NCBI GenBank assembly: GCA_008933995.1
Contig: WARS01000026.1
Location: 5,222,501 to 5,286,500 of the forward strand
From: Datnioides undecimradiatus
Lineage: Eukaryota > Chordata > Actinopteri > Lobotiformes > Datnioididae
DNA: 64,000 bases
Direction: 5' to 3'
Shown here piece after piece: positions 24,848 through 39,568 of this stretch. Under the pieces are notes generated by a model. The model was not told the origin of the DNA, did no database searches, and saw only the letters and a list, made by a program, of their open reading frames with translations. Both the position numbers and the translations under genes were made by a program. Numbering within the stretch: position 1 is the stretch's first letter; every line of letters begins with the position of its first letter.

Positions 24848-26593
24848 TTTATTGCTTTCTTTTCATAAAACAATGATGGATAAAAATTAAATTCAGAAAA
24901 CCTGAAACATCAGAGCATTTCAAAGGTAAACAATAAAACACTTTTTTTTTTTATCTTTGAGAACAACTCTAAAGATTTTTTTGTCTCAACAGCATCACAT
25001 TCAACATTTTTAACAAATCCTAGGAGTACTGACTCAACATGTGAAGTATGGATCCCAAAAATGTCCATAAATAATGACAAAAAAAACAGTATTTTATAAA
25101 ATCTGTGTTCCCAAAAACCAAAAAGTAATTCCCAGAAAAAAACAAATTGAGTAAACCTCAGAGTGCTCCATATATAATAACTAACCAGAGAGACAGACTC
25201 AGACAGCAAAGAGGCTGATGTTGGATTTGAGAGATACTGTCCCCTGCTGGTGGAACCAGCAGCTAATAACCTGCTGATACAGCAGCAAAGACAAGTGGTG
25301 ACACAGGATCACCAGCACATTGAGGCCGATGAGATACAGCTAATAAATGTGAGAAATTAAGACTATAAAAATATTTTTAACTAGTGGGATTGCATGGATT
25401 GATTGACATCACATTTGTTTTCTGAAAACATTCGAAAACTATTCTAAGCATTCACCCAATATCCAAGGAAGAGCAATGAGATGAAAACAATACTTCACAC
25501 AAAATGAAATAAAAGCATCCAGAAAATTTTAAAGTTGCTTTGGGTAAAGTTAAAAAGTGTGCTTTGCTTATAAAATATTGCACTTCCCGACACAAAATCT
25601 TAGTAATTCACAGTTTGATTGGTCAAAAGGCAGAAGTTCCTCCAAGTGAGTGTCCCATGGCATTCAAAGGTCTTGAATAAGACAAAGTGTAAAGCTTTCT
25701 TTTTAGGCTGTTTTTTTTTTAAAACATGTAAATTAATGAGTAATCCTCAGTAAGCTTCCTGTCATCTGGAAGTTAAAACCCTGTCATGTTAAAACCCTGC
25801 TCAGTGATCAATCAGCACAGAAGATACTCTTAATTCACCTAAACTGAGAGTTTCAACACTGAGACTGCTAGCTTACTCACTGGCTACTGCTCACACTCAT
25901 ATTCCCTGTGCAACCTGTGGTTCCACAGACAAGGTACTCTGTGTCCTCTCTGCTCCCAATACCAACTTCCTCTCATTAACTAACGTAACACTGCTGCAGA
26001 CTGGACCAACAAACACATGGAAGGAAGATTCCCAAATCTTAAAATAGTGACAGAACCTAAGAGAGGAAAGTGTGGGTTAAGCCAGAGAAAGAGAGAGCAC
26101 TCAACCGACCAGGAGCAGGAAGAGGAAATTATGTCACAGTTACAATGTGATATTTCAAAATAACTCTGCTGACTTTCACATATGTCAACAGACCAACGGC
26201 TTATCCACTGGATCCTCTTTTCATTAGGCCTCATGTTTTGTGGTGGGATTGCTCTGTTATTGTCCACTATGGCACCACTGCCAATATGGCTTAAATCCCT
26301 TTTCCCCTTGTTCCACTCATAACCACGACTCATTTGACTGTTTATACCAGTGCCTGTCCTTGCTGTCAAATAACTGCACGAAATTGGACCCTGATATATT
26401 TCGTCATTACACTCAGCTTCAAGCAGAGCTCCCACTCCCACTCTTCTCCAGTCCCTTCAAGTAGGATGACCCAACCCTTGTACCAACCGGCAAAGGTACT
26501 GAATTGCATTTAACACATTTAATCAAATAGGTGCAAATTTGAATTAGCTCAGTTTCTAAAAGGGTTAGCAAATGTGGAGGCAGGATGGAAAAG
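24848..26593 (-). other. Probable lmbr1l 3' UTR
   Basis: After the TGA at 26594-26596 the minus strand shows no further splice-consistent coding sequence. The first clear AATAAA I find on that strand is at 24848-24853, which would give a 3' UTR of about 1.7 kb. An earlier variant signal could be used instead. Confidence 0.3.
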
Positions 26594-29500
26594 TCATTGG
26601 ATTTTAGACAGTCCACTGGCCAGAAGGAGTCTGAAGGGGACGGTGGAGCGTGACACAGTTAAAGGCAGTCGGTGGAGACCTGCAAAAAAAAACAAACCGC
26701 AATGAAAAAAATAAGCATGATCACAAGGTGGAGCAAAAACTTGCAAAGCTCAGAAAAATAGTGATTTAGGTGAAATGAAAGTCTATTAATCAAAGAACAA
26801 AAGTGAGTTGGGAGGCAATGGGAAAGTGCAGGAGGACTGCCATAGTGCAGAGATGCTATCTGTTCAATGAGGAAGGGGATTGCGTGTATGTGTGTGTTTG
26901 GCGTGTCCACGCTCTGAGCGCTTGTTTGTGTTGGGTGGAGGGGTAGAGGGCGTGTGTGCTGCGAGGGGTCTAGGGCGGTGTGCTTGAAGGTCCCCGTGGG
27001 GACCCGACTCTCCTCCTGTCCCTTTACACTTTCCGGAAAGAATTGTATTCTTTCTATCTGAGGAAGAGAGACCAGCCCATAGGGAAATGGGGCCAAAGGT
27101 TGGAAAACTTATGACATGGCTACCAAAAGTGAAATGAATTTAAGCAGAACAATATCTCATAAACACAGAAAATATATGCGTGCGAAGCACTTTCGTCTTG
27201 CGTCAAAAAAATCAAATGAAAGTAGGCTGACCGAAGGCACGGATGAGCTCTCTCTGTACTGCCCAGGTGACCGTCTTGATCAGGGAGGCAGAGGTGAGGC
27301 CAGCAAACAGCATGTTGTACAGGAAGACGATGTAGAAGTTCCCAAGCCAGTTATACCGACCAAAGTCTCCCAGTAGATCAAAGCGGGTGATCCCTAACAC
27401 AGTGGAATAGAAACAAAACAAGCATGCTTTATTTCGGATTGAATCTCTCAAAGCTAGGCCTCACCTGGAACTACAATATCCGCGGCACACAACCGCCCTC
27501 TTGTGGGCATGACTCAAACTTCAAGTAACACTGCATATTAGACGCTGTGTCCCGATGCCATACTAGCTGTTCACATTATGTGCCGTGTACTAGCTGACAG
27601 TGTAATCTCATTTTTTGTGTGCACCATAAGAACTTTCTTTACCTTCAAAGAGAAAGCAAAAACTTTTTTCCCCACAGACTTAATACTTGTTTATCTGTTT
27701 TTCATAGAGACAGAGTGCAATTAAGTGACACCCAAACTGTGTGGGGGGCAAACAATTTTTTTCTCTCCCATTGACCTTGTAGTGAATGAACATGCCTTAT
27801 TTCTTGTCAGTTCTACCTGCTGGCAAACAACAGCAAAATGACAAAATGCTGTGTGGTGGGAGACATCACAAACAGGACAAAGAGCCAGGAGCTAAGTTTT
27901 CATTAGCTGCAGAACTGAAAAGAAGAGGACAAAAGTGGATAGAGGCATCAGCAGGATGAATGTGAAATGGCTATGTGCCATAAGTTACGGCTACTTTGGC
28001 TAGACAAACTGTAAATGTAGATGCTAACCAAGCTATGAATAGTGTGATTTTGATCTTTGTTAGGTTAGGTCATGATATTACCTCATGATTTCATTAAATA
28101 GTATTTTACTCCTGGAAATTCAGTGGGAACATATAAGGAAAGTCATATCTAGGTCTTGGTAAGGAGAAGGGACACAGACATAAACTGTCAATAGTGAGTT
28201 TGTCAGTATACCTCTCCATCTTTGGTAGACATAGGACGCTTAAATAGTCCTTTTCCATTTTGGCATCTTGTTTCAGCTCTTATGTGCATCTTGTGAGACT
28301 GTTTTCTCCTCGAGTGGGTGTGATTTTCAGAGTTGTGTTCTGTCTCTATGATCTTCTTTGAACTGTTGCACCACTATCCACAATTTTTTAGCATAATTAA
28401 TTAATACAAGTGTCTTACTGTTTTCATGAGTACACTGCTTTGTGGAACAATATTGTCAGTAAACAGCCCACTAAAGGGTAGAGAATTTTCTCGGCATAAA
28501 ACCTAAATTTTTAAAGTATAACACGTCACTTCTCCACTGAACACACACCACATACTCCAAATCTGCTGCAAATGAGTGGGTAGTGGGTAATTGAGGCACC
28601 GCTAAAGTCTTTAATAAATGCAGCATTTGTCATTTACTTTATGTTCTTACCAAGTGTGCGTGAAAAGACTGGCAGTGCTGAGCTCAGGATAAGCAGTGAC
28701 ACGCAGTTTGCAATGATCTGAAATAACCAGAAATGTAAAGATTAGTGAAAGGAGTAAACACAGAACATTACTAGCTTCTAGTTATACCTCAAATAAGATG
28801 AGATACATATGTAGGTGAGCTGTGTCCTACCTGTGTGAGGTTGGTGTCCTGTGCACGAGGCAGGAGACCAGTGAAAAGAGGAGAGCTGTAGAAGCCCACC
28901 ACTGAGGACACCATCAAATAGCTGCAATTCATTTTAAGGACAACACAGAAGAGTAGACTAATATACTCAGAAAGAAAGTAAATAAGATCCAGAAATCTTC
29001 TAACAGTGAGAGTGGCATGAACAGTGATGACATGCTTATGACACCACAGGCTCAGCCATACTCCAAGGGGCTGTGGCTTACTCCTTAACTACAATCGCTC
29101 TTTACCAGCGCAGCCAACACAGGAAAGTCACAACAGACAACTGATATGAAAACTCTGTATACTATGAAATACAGAAAGATTTATCTGACAATGGCTGGAT
29201 TAATAAGCTTTGAATGAACTTGTTTGGCTAGAATTTAAGGGAAGTTCATTTATTTGTTAAAGTCCCACACTACAGCTGAGTATGCATGAGTCAACGTCAC
29301 ACCCTGGTCAAATATCAAGGAGTCTGTAAGTGGCTCAGTTGCAGCCAAAAGAACCTGATGAGTTAACTCCTTACACACACACACTCATAGGTAAAAGGAA
29401 TAAAAGGATACAGGATAAGGACTACTTGAACTGCAGCGCCCAGTGAGCCGAACATGGAGAAGGAGGCCATCCCCAGGTGAGGGTCCTAAAAAGCAATCAT

Positions 29501-32500
29501 AAGTGAACATCAACAACTGGCTCAGGTGCAGCAAACAGGAAATCTTACCAAGTTCTTTTCAGCCAAATCCTCACCTCCATTCCTCTGGGCATGGCCGTCT
29601 CATCCAGGAGCAACTCCAACACATTGAAACAGACCATCAGTACACACATGACCTGAAGAGACATGCTAATTAATTATACAACAATTATGTATCTGTGTTA
29701 ATAAAACACCCTGTGAGAATTCAGTGAGTACCGTCAGAGCGAGGAGCATAAGCATGGCCATTGGATAGCCCAAGTTTCGCTGCCATGGGGACGCTTTCCT
29801 GCGCATTTCTGTGAAGACAGCAAAAAAAAATACCAAATTGAAATGCCGCAACAATAAATGACTATACAGTGTAATCACAGTGAGGGACACCCAACAGGCA
29901 ACAAGCCTGTTCAGTCCATCTTACCCAGGGCGATGCGCTTGCTCCGAACTGTTTGGTACTCTTTTTTCATTGCCTCCATGTTGAGCTTTACCCAGCATGA
30001 AGTACTGCCGCCTTCAATAACATGTTGGAGACAAAAAGTCAATCAGTCGGCTTTATATCAAATCAGCAGAAAAATGGCTAGGGAGAGTGTTTATGGTGAT
30101 GCACTCACAGTTCAGTTTCCTGGAGAGCGAGTCTTCCTCAAATGTGGTGCAGCTCAACGTATCTTCGACATCTTCCAACAGCTGAGAAGGATGGCAGGCA
30201 CCAGTCAATTACAGTAATACGGTTATACAGCCACAAGCCACAACTGTTAATGTAGAGGCTATTTGGTGTGAAGTGGGCAGGGTTTTATTCTAGTCACTGG
30301 GTCAGTTGCTTACCCGTGGTTTGACCAATAGGCTGCCAGTTACACTGAACATTCGGGACAACCCAAAGGGAGTGCACACTGAGGAGAGAAGCACAAAGAC
30401 AATGATATGCAAGTGTCATACAGCACAATTTTTAACTGCTCGATTCAAAATGACTGAGATATACTTACATAGAAGCAGCAACACTCCAAACAGAGAAATG
30501 CCTGAGTACAGGTAGGGAAGATAATACTCCCACAGGTCTGAAATTCAGAGGAGGAGAGTTTGAGCAACTGTATTGAAAATTGTAAAACCAGGTGTCACTG
30601 GGGGATCTATAATACAGATGACTCACCATAGAGGCTCTTCCTGGCTATGTTGTCGTGGAGGAGGGCCGATGCCACCCACACAATGCCCAGCACAAGCAGA
30701 GCCAGAAGCAACAGCAGCACAACTGCTTCATACACTCGTGCCATAACCCCCTACGCAAACGAAACAGATCAGTGGGTTCACACGCAGATGCTGTCAATTT
30801 ACAGTTAAGTCTTCATAATGTGGTTTGTGAAGAATGGTACCTTTTTCGACCCTGCGAATCCCTCTGACTCCGTGAAGAAGTAGGCAAAGGGCATGAGGAA
30901 GACCAGGGACAAATTGGAGAAAAGGAAAACTAGGTTCCACAAGCCTGACAAGAGAAGATGTTCCAAATGTAAGTTTTCAGTGCAAACATTTGTGAGGCTT
31001 AAAACGGCAGTAAAACATTTAGACAGTACCACTGTCAACCACTATGAGGTATAGTCCTACCAAGAAGTGTAGGATAACAAGGCACGTGTGCTAACAAACA
31101 ATAATATGTAACAATTTTAAAAAAACAAACAAAACTGAGATTATAATCAAAACAGTTTTGGGCCTCATGTCTGCTTAATTTACAAGTCAGTTGATGAACA
31201 GAAAAAATAATCATTTAACTGTAGTGGAGAGCTTGACTCAGGTAAACAGCAACCACTGGACCACAGCAAGGTCACAGCTGCCCGGTCCATAATAATGATC
31301 TGTTTGGACACAGGCCTGTAGTGTATTGATTAGGAGGTTAATACCAGTGATCCTCATTAAATCTGATCCAGTTTCAGACAGTTGAGTCCGCTGTGGTTTA
31401 GGTGTTGTCAACTACTGAAAACAGTGACATGTACCATGAATAAGAGATCCATTGAGCCACTGCATGTAGTAGCTCTGTGGGAAGGTGAGCAGCACCTCGT
31501 TGGACAGAATGGATATCGGGAGAAGGAGCACCGCACACACTGCAACAGACAGAGTGAATGTGCACAACCATAGCCTGGGAAGACAAAAAAGAGTAGCAGA
31601 GAAAAATCAGTGAAGTCAAATGTGTGTTTGTGTTTAGCCAAACAGCACAACTTAGGCTAGGGTGGCCCGGGATGAGGTAATGCAGTGCCAGCGTGTAGGG
31701 ACAAAGGGCACAGTGACACTGACGTGCCCGCATCCCAACCATCAACTACATAAATACAACGCCCGCCCCACGCACACACACACGGGCAATAAGTCTAGGT
31801 GGCCTCAGGTCACTACACATGTCACGTTGACTAAAGGCATCAGCCATTCACACTAACTAATCAAAGTCAGAGAGTCAGAGCAGATTGCTGTGGGTTGGTT
31901 AATCATTAGGGGTTTTCACTTACGCAATTTTGTTGACTGTGGCATCTTCAATATCATCTGAAACAGAATAGAGAAACAAGCAGGATTAGCCATTACTATT
32001 ATAGTGATTCAGACTTCTATTTGGTTTTACATCCATGTATCAACAAAGTAAATTGCCGTATACATAACCAACTTTTACTGTAACTTAAAGAGTTCATTCT
32101 GAGTGTAATCAGAGTGTTGATTGAGTGTTCATAGATACAATGTTGTGTGTGTGTATAAAAGAATATGAAATATGTAGGGGAAACAGGAGCAGTGTATTTG
32201 AGGATGCCGTGTATTTTGAGGATGAAAAAAGTCTCACAGGCCTCTCAGAGTGGGGAGTGGGTTGGGGAATGCAAGTTAGGAACATTCTGTTCAAGCACAA
32301 TCAGGACTCTAGTAAAATCTGAGTTACATATGTGTTAGAAACTGCAAAGAGTGTAGTATACAAGATACTAAAGGGACCTTTCTGTAAGTGTTAATGTATG
32401 CCCAAACATTTTGTAAACACCAACCAAAATATGATATAAGCTATAAATCTCTAGAACTATACTGCAGGAGAGCTACACTTTGCTGAGTTGCGTACACCAA

Positions 32501-35500
32501 AGTACATGATACTGTAACTTCTTCATATGCAAATGTTGGCACGACTGTTTAATACAGAGCCAAAGCCTGAGGAGCAAAAACCAGTTCTTGGCTCCTAAAT
32601 CACAAAAACAACCTTGTTGAATGGTATTGCACAATCATTTAGCTCCAGGGCACAACTGTTCTGCTGTTGTTGCTATGCAGACAACATTTACAGCGGTGGG
32701 CTAATGCATAGCAGGTCCCCCACCTCAAAAAAAACCAAAAAACCCCCCCCAAAAATCCATGACCATTTCCCAAGTTCCAACCCTGCCCAGCCACAGAAGA
32801 GAGACCTGCCTAGTTGGACACCCTACATCTGCTTTCAATAGTGTCCAGTTATTGGATTTATTATGTAACTGTAAGTTCAGTCACACTGCAGAACTTTTAA
32901 CATTTTTCTAGTTATAATAATAGTGACCACATTATAGATATGAGACAGTGAACATCAGTTATGTTGCACATGCTTGTTTCTCAGCTACAAAGTTAAATAA
33001 CAGTTTGTTGACCAGAACACATTTTTCTACACTATTCCTGAAATAACAGCCAGTAATTTAGAGCAATGACAAATTCTGCAAATTTCATGATGTTTTTTGT
33101 TGAGTATATGTGTGTTGCATAAAACATCTCCTTTGAGTTGTTTTTGTCTAAACAGAGGCGCCTTTAGCTGCAACTCAAACACACAACTCTGTTTGTCTTG
33201 TAGCAACATTCTTCACCGCCCCTCCACCATCCTGATCCACAGGGATACTGCCTGAAGAGGTGGTTACATGTTACATAACATGCTTTCTGCACCTCTGGAT
33301 TGCTCTAGCCATGGTCCAGAGGCCTGGGTTGAAATTTGCAGTTTTCTTCTTTTGTTAGTTTTCTGTTCAAGAACTATGGATGAACATGACATTTACAAAA
33401 TTAAGTTTGTTGAACAGGCAATATATATTTTATTGCTTGTCTGAATCCAGTTTTTATGGGGAATCTTCAAGTACCGGGAAAACAAGACACTGTTGCCTCC
33501 TGTGTCCATCTAGCCCAGTGACAGATTATAAATATGAGAATTCTCACTAATACTAGAATCTGTGCTCCCATGAAAAGTGTGGCCTACATATTCTGTGGGG
33601 AAAAAAAATCCAGAACAATGATGTTATCAGTATGCTTGTCAACACCATCCATTCACCTCCAGGCATTCCTCCATAAACCTCTGATGGAAATGTTTCCCAA
33701 AGAGCAGTCATTTTGCAGCACACCTATTTAAATCTAAGAAGACAGTGATTTAAAACCCACCTGTGACAAACTCGGCAGCCTTCTTGAAGTGGGTAAGTAT
33801 GAGGTAGGACAGTATGTACAGGCATGTAAAAAGGAGTACACAGATCTGCAGAGGAGAGAAAATTTGTTATTTTTCACAGTTAATGAACAGGAATTAATGC
33901 AGTTAGTGTTATTTCTTTTACTTGTTTAAGCAGCTAATCACCTAAAAAAGTGCAACTGTTTAGGCAAACTGTCATGTTTTGTTGGGTACTACTGATGAGC
34001 AACGCACTGTTCTTTATAGTATAGCTTGTTTTTTTTTGTTTAGTGCAGATAAATATTAAGAAACAAAGAAGAAAAGGCTATGTATTGCTGCAAATGCAAC
34101 CAGTAAAAACTAGCATTTTGCAAAGGCCAAAAAAGACAGATGGAGTTGAAGATTACCACTTTTTTTCCAACAAAGAGCAAAATGGGTGACAGTGATAAAC
34201 TAAGAAGGATTAGGGGGCGTAAAAGAAAGAAGGGTTAATACCAGAGACAGATACCCTCCACACAGCCTGGAAAGATCATTGTCTGGCTCAACACTAAATC
34301 TACCAACAAATTTAGGCTAAACCTTTTTCACTGAGTAATCTGTTGTCTGACAAAGCTCTTAACATTTCACCCCAAAGAACTGAAGTCAATCACTGTTGTA
34401 CAAAACATGAGAAAACAGTTACTACAGTAAACCTTCAATAACCTCTGCTGCATATCTAGAGTAGATAGGCTTAACACCTCACCATTGCTAAGATACATGC
34501 TTAAATGAATATTCAAATATGTCTCAGCTGTGCGAAAGTGAAGTCACAGCAAACAAACTGACAACATGTCCCAAACACATCTGGTACAATGCTAAACTTG
34601 TGTTTCAAGAAGGAGAAAACAATGAAAGCTTGTGAGTGATAGAGGCTGCACACGCTCCTCTCTGCCACAGCATATTTATCTACCTAGCAGTCCAGTTCAG
34701 TTCGGCTCATTGTGTGGTAGTACAGTTATTTAAACATTTCCATTTGGCAAACGTTGTGGCTGGTACCGACAGAACCCGTTCAATACTGCCCATGTCTTTG
34801 TTACCCATCTGCTGAAGTTCTAAGCAAGCTGAGCAGATGCTAAAAGGTATCTGACTGGTCAGTGCACTGCGGTAGGTCTGGTCTTGCTGCCTGTCACCTT
34901 CTCTTAAATGACCATATACTTAGACAATAGTGTATGAAACACTTGATGGTCTCCACTGTGTGCTTTTTGTCATAAGAGTTGTGCAGCTCTCTGCTTCTCA
35001 AGGCCAAGGAAAGTCTTGTCTGTTTTCTCACCAACTGCTAGAAAAATTGAAAGGAGTTACCCGCGAAACTCCAGTAAAAACCCTGCCTACATTTAAGAGT
35101 ACAGTCTGCAACGGAAAAACATACAGATCTAGGGTTCAGGTACATGTACAGGTGTCAAGGGTACTCTACCAAAAACAGTAGGTGGAAATGCAGCTTTGTG
35201 CACTTTGAATAGGAACGTTCCTGCCAAAGTTGGAAGTTGAAACCAACCATGTGAGAGTTAAAGTATGACAGTTCCTGTCCCATACAACGTGCCTCACTTT
35301 CTTGCTTTTCAACATTTTTAACAAAATGGTAACAAAGACTACAAATCTAAAGCCTAGTTTGCAGCCCTATGAGGCCTTAGTGCTCATTTCACACCAGAAA
35401 ACAGCCATAGTGTCAGACATGTTATCCAGTTAGAATGTGAATGAGCTTGTTTGCAAGACATATAGTATATATCTTTGATTGCTGCCTTCCATTCAAAATG

Positions 35501-38500
35501 ATGTGAGAGCACCATTGGCATGTTGGTGGAGCTTACTGCTAATAACACTAGTATGGAGATACAGTGCACCAAAATGCTGGACTGACAGATGAATAAAATT
35601 ATGCAGCTGTACGTCAAGCATTGATCTAAACACTTCTGCATGACAGCTCAGAGGAGCCCGGGAAAGCTAACAGGCACGTGTACTAGAATGTACATGTATG
35701 TTGGTTTATCCCTGAGGTGACAACACCAACCAACGATAAGAGAAAGCTCTCTGGAGGATGACAGAAATGTGTCAACACACTTACAGGTGCAAAACCTGTT
35801 CCTAAGAGGATGCAAACATATTAAACAAACAAAATATAATAAGTATAGAGACTTATTATATTAAGTATAGAGACTACAACTTAATTATTTTAGTGAATAG
35901 ATAGAAAAGTTCCAGCATATAAACAATAATTCCCAGAAAGTAGATTCATTCAAGAAACATTGATGGGAGACAGTGTCCATTAACATCAGTGTTTTTTGTT
36001 ATTCTAATTTCATTTCAAATGAGTATTCAAAAAGGGATTGCTGTGACATATGGACATATGGTACAGTAACAAATGGGGTCAGGGTGTGGGCATACACCCC
36101 TCCTCCTGCATTGTTCCAGAAGGTGAAAAAATGACCTGTTTCAGAATAGAAACAAAGTAAAGAAAACAAAACAAAACAAAAAACAAGAACATTCATGTAA
36201 ATGCGCAGAACAGTGTAAGATATGTGATATGGAACAAAGTAACTCTGATTTATGCTGTCCTTTTAGACAGTTACAATCTTGTTGGATGAGCCCAAACTGA
36301 TTGACAGTGACCAAATTAAAAACAAACCTACCTACCATGACTGCATTATGCCTTAGACTTTCATATCAAACAAGTTCCTCTGTTGGGAAATACACAGTGT
36401 TTTGCTGTGTAAGTCAGAACAATCAGTGGTACCACCTGCATCACACAAACAACAATGGATTGTACATAACTAATCACCTCCGTCTGCAAAATTGTTCAAT
36501 AATACAGGATAATTTGGCAAGGAGCTTGTTGTGGTTAATCCAACCAAAAGGAAAAGCCGGAAACGCACGCCACGTCCTTCCACAATGTCAAGTGGACCCT
36601 GTCAGTGTGTTATTTCAGGGAATACTGGCCTTTTGTCCAGCTAAACACATTTAGGCAAAGCACGCCGGCCTTTGTTTACAAGTAAGAGGATAGACTGAGA
36701 AAGACCCAATCTAGATTTATTCTTAACAGCCAGAAACAACTGAATATGTTGAACAGGCAAAGCCATCTTACTCCAAAAAAAGATGTGTAGCTACAGTACT
36801 TCATATCAAACAATTGACTGTATTACTGGAATATGTCATTCAATATTTAATAGTACAGTTAAAAAAGATTTTAGTGAGGCAATCCAGTTTGGTGTGCAAG
36901 AAAATGAACGACAGTAGCCACACTATTAAATTTTCTCATGAGCCTACACCATTTGGTTTATAGATATCTAGTGCTCAAACGTGTCCCATGGTGACTTCAT
37001 ACCTTAATGCATGCTAATGTTGGGTGTCCCATTTCTCTGCTTACTGTGACCTTTTATTATGCTGATCACTGATCTTTGTGGATCGCTCTGGGTTATGGGT
37101 GTGTACTCCAGCTGGCTAAAATGTTTACACCGTCGCATGCAGAGAATTTCTTTAATCTACACTTGTTACACTTGCCAGATGCTCTCATCCGAGATGATTT
37201 ACAGTGCTGCATCAGCTCAAGCGGAGACAGACATTTGGCTACAATCAAATGTCCCTAGTTATTAGCTGCTTATTTTACTTTGTCATCCATTTAAAGAACA
37301 CTTCGTGGATCACATTTCACTAGTGTACTGCATTTTAAGCTGCATCTTTACCTGGTATTGTTTATTTCAAATAATACATGAACAATATTATCTATTAATA
37401 ATCTGACAGAGTTGCTGTTGATTAGCATCAACTGGTTTTCTGACTAAAAGACTAAAAGTCAACACTTCACATAGATAGTGCCCCATTTTCTTCCAGTCAA
37501 GCACTGAATTTAACAACAACATATTACACAGAGAACTATTATTATGTAAATGAGCCTTCCTATCTTCTGAGAGATTACTGCAGGCACTCCTCTGGCCACA
37601 GGGCCTTTGCAATGTGTTTTGTGACTCTGGAGCAGGAACTTCTAAATAATTACACAGATCCTCTTCGACTGTAAGAATTCATTTAATACCCAAACTATCA
37701 TGATACCTGAAAGGTTTCCAAAAGTTCCTGAAAAAGCCAGATCAGATTCTGGATGCTCAGACACAACAAGAAAACTCAAATATATTCATATCATGTTATC
37801 ACTGCTGCATCCATCTATCCACTATATAGTATCCTTCCATCTGGTCTTTCCACGTGTTGCGCCTTTATCAGTTGTGTACTTTGCTATGTGAAACACTATA
37901 GTTGTGTTTACACTGCTACCACATATTCATGAGCTGATCAATGATAAGCTTGGCCCAAAGCCATTAATAACCAGGGATGCAGGGGCAGCTGACCAGCCTG
38001 AGAGGGAGCACTGAGAGGAGATGGTAAGCTGGAGACTTGAGGCCAGCCAGTGGCTTAAGAAGGGGGTGTCAACTAATAGCATTAGGTCTTTAGGTGAAAG
38101 GGACAATGACAAAACAAGGGCATTAGAATAAATATGGGCACTTCATTTGCTGCTTGTGTAGAGCTCATTCTAGGAGTACCTACACAGTTGAAAATATTCT
38201 GCTACAAAAAGTGCTATTTGACATGCTACAGTCTGTGTAATGTAAAGAGATCTGAGCGTGATACCTAACATGGGTCGACAGTTTTAATTATTAATATATA
38301 TATATTTTTAGTTTGTAAATATCCTAAACCACCAATTTGAAAGGACAGTTTTTCTCTTCTCAGATTAATTTTGCTTTGGATGTTATTACAATTTGAAGCA
38401 CGTCCATAAATTGTCCAGTTAAACATCACAGTCCTGAAACTGGGACACTGGGATATACTGGAATCATCCTTAATGTAACCAGTAATCGGTGCAGCTGTAG

Positions 38501-39568
38501 TCTTTCTGCTATCAAATGTAAATGTCTCCTCTAAAAACTGTCTATTAGCTTCACATTTATTTGCCCCTGCTCTTTCACAATCTTTTGCACTGTTGCAATG
38601 ACTCAAGCTTTATTGGGGATAATTAATTTTCATACTATACATCTATAAATGTAGACCTTTTTGCTGGACTGATCTACAGACGGACCTTTGCAGCACCCTC
38701 ATATTTCTCACTGTACTCGTACAGTCTGAACTTAAGACTTTGTTTCTCATCCATTTACAGTGGAGCAAACTGGGACAAATTTAAGACTACACCACTGTGT
38801 GTGAGACATAAAGCAGAAAGAATATGTGAGACTGTCCGTGATGGTACATGGTATCAGCAATATCTCCAATCTCAGGAAAATGAACTGCCTATGAGATCTG
38901 ATTGTGCTTTTTTAGGGTTAAAGGTCAGTACCAATGTGCCTTGCTGTAACTGTGCTGATCTGATCTTTATGGTAAGTCTGAAGTTCAAGAGGCTGTTACA
39001 CAAAACAGTGTCATCCACAGGAAGAGTGCAAGCACAAGTAATATGTATCATTGACGGTGCAGAAACAGTGAAATGGTGCAGAAGATCCAAACCGTGGTAA
39101 ACAGACACGGGAGGATATGAGAAGAGGCCCAGGCTCAACAGAAAAAGCCCCAGATGCTGTGCAGTCTCCTTGATGTTCCTGTGCCACAACACCAGCGAGT
39201 TACCCAACGAACAGCTGCATCCTGCTTTAATATTAAGGTCTGCACACAAGTTCCGCTAACTGTCAGGGCAAGTTCATTTCACACATTTAACAGTCACGTT
39301 AAACTTATTTTCACAGATACCTTTGTTGTGCTGAAACAACTTTGGCAACTTAAATTTGAGCGCTAAACAATCGCCAAGTCACGCGAAACAGACGCTGAGC
39401 TTTGTGAAACGACGTGACTGATTATGTGGCTACTTGTATTGTTAAGAGGCGACCCCCATATGCATATTAACCGACGGCTGCAGTATAAAGCCCGGCGGTA
39501 CTTACAATGGTCTCCCGGACGCGGTTGTGGAAAAGTTGCTCTCTAACCGACACGTCGTCCGTTTCCAT
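26594..39568 (-). CDS. lmbr1l: Limb region 1 homolog-like (LIMR-type multi-pass membrane protein), 17 coding exons
   Basis: Exons: 39506-39568, 33761-33845, 31924-31957, 31435-31574, 30841-30944, 30627-30750, 30469-30537, 30314-30378, 30109-30181, 29925-30011, 29732-29808, 29575-29652, 29412-29485, 28831-28921, 28651-28717, 27232-27393 and 26594-26679. Phases close to a 492-residue protein, close to the human length. Diagnostic segments are VSVREQLFHNRVRETI at the start, GLWNLVFLFSNLSLVFLMPF, YFFTESEGFAGSKK, WEYYLPYLYSG, WQRNLGYPMAML, ELLLDETAMPRGME, SSVVGFYSSPLF, TRFDLLGDFGRYNWLGNF and the tail GLHRLPLTVS. Eight to nine hydrophobic spans suggest a multi-pass membrane protein. The mammalian protein is described as a lipocalin-1 receptor and as a Wnt regulator in lymphocytes. 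It is lmbr1l rather than lmbr1 from the dhh neighbourhood and the C-terminus. The last donor (TTCG then GTCAGC) is weak. Confidence 0.95.
33846..39505 (-). other. lmbr1l: lmbr1l intron 1 (5.7 kb), no embedded gene recognised
   Basis: This long AT-rich first intron carries no frame that matches a known family. It holds a short local duplication of about 15 bp (AAGTATAGAGACT at about 35840 and 35864). A first intron of this length often contains regulatory DNA, but I see no specific element. The region directly above the first exon (39569-39850) is CpG-rich and is the likely lmbr1l promoter. Confidence 0.6.

Noticed and set aside
25240-25270. CTCF-like site (CCACCAGCAGGGGACA on the minus strand)
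   Set aside because: It matches only part of the core with an extra base; too weak to annotate without binding data.
27061-27096. Extension of the 26659-27096 minus-strand frame as a 145-residue protein
   Set aside because: It overlaps lmbr1l intron 16 and its conserved final exon in another frame and has no recognisable domains. Only the spliced alternative is worth testing.
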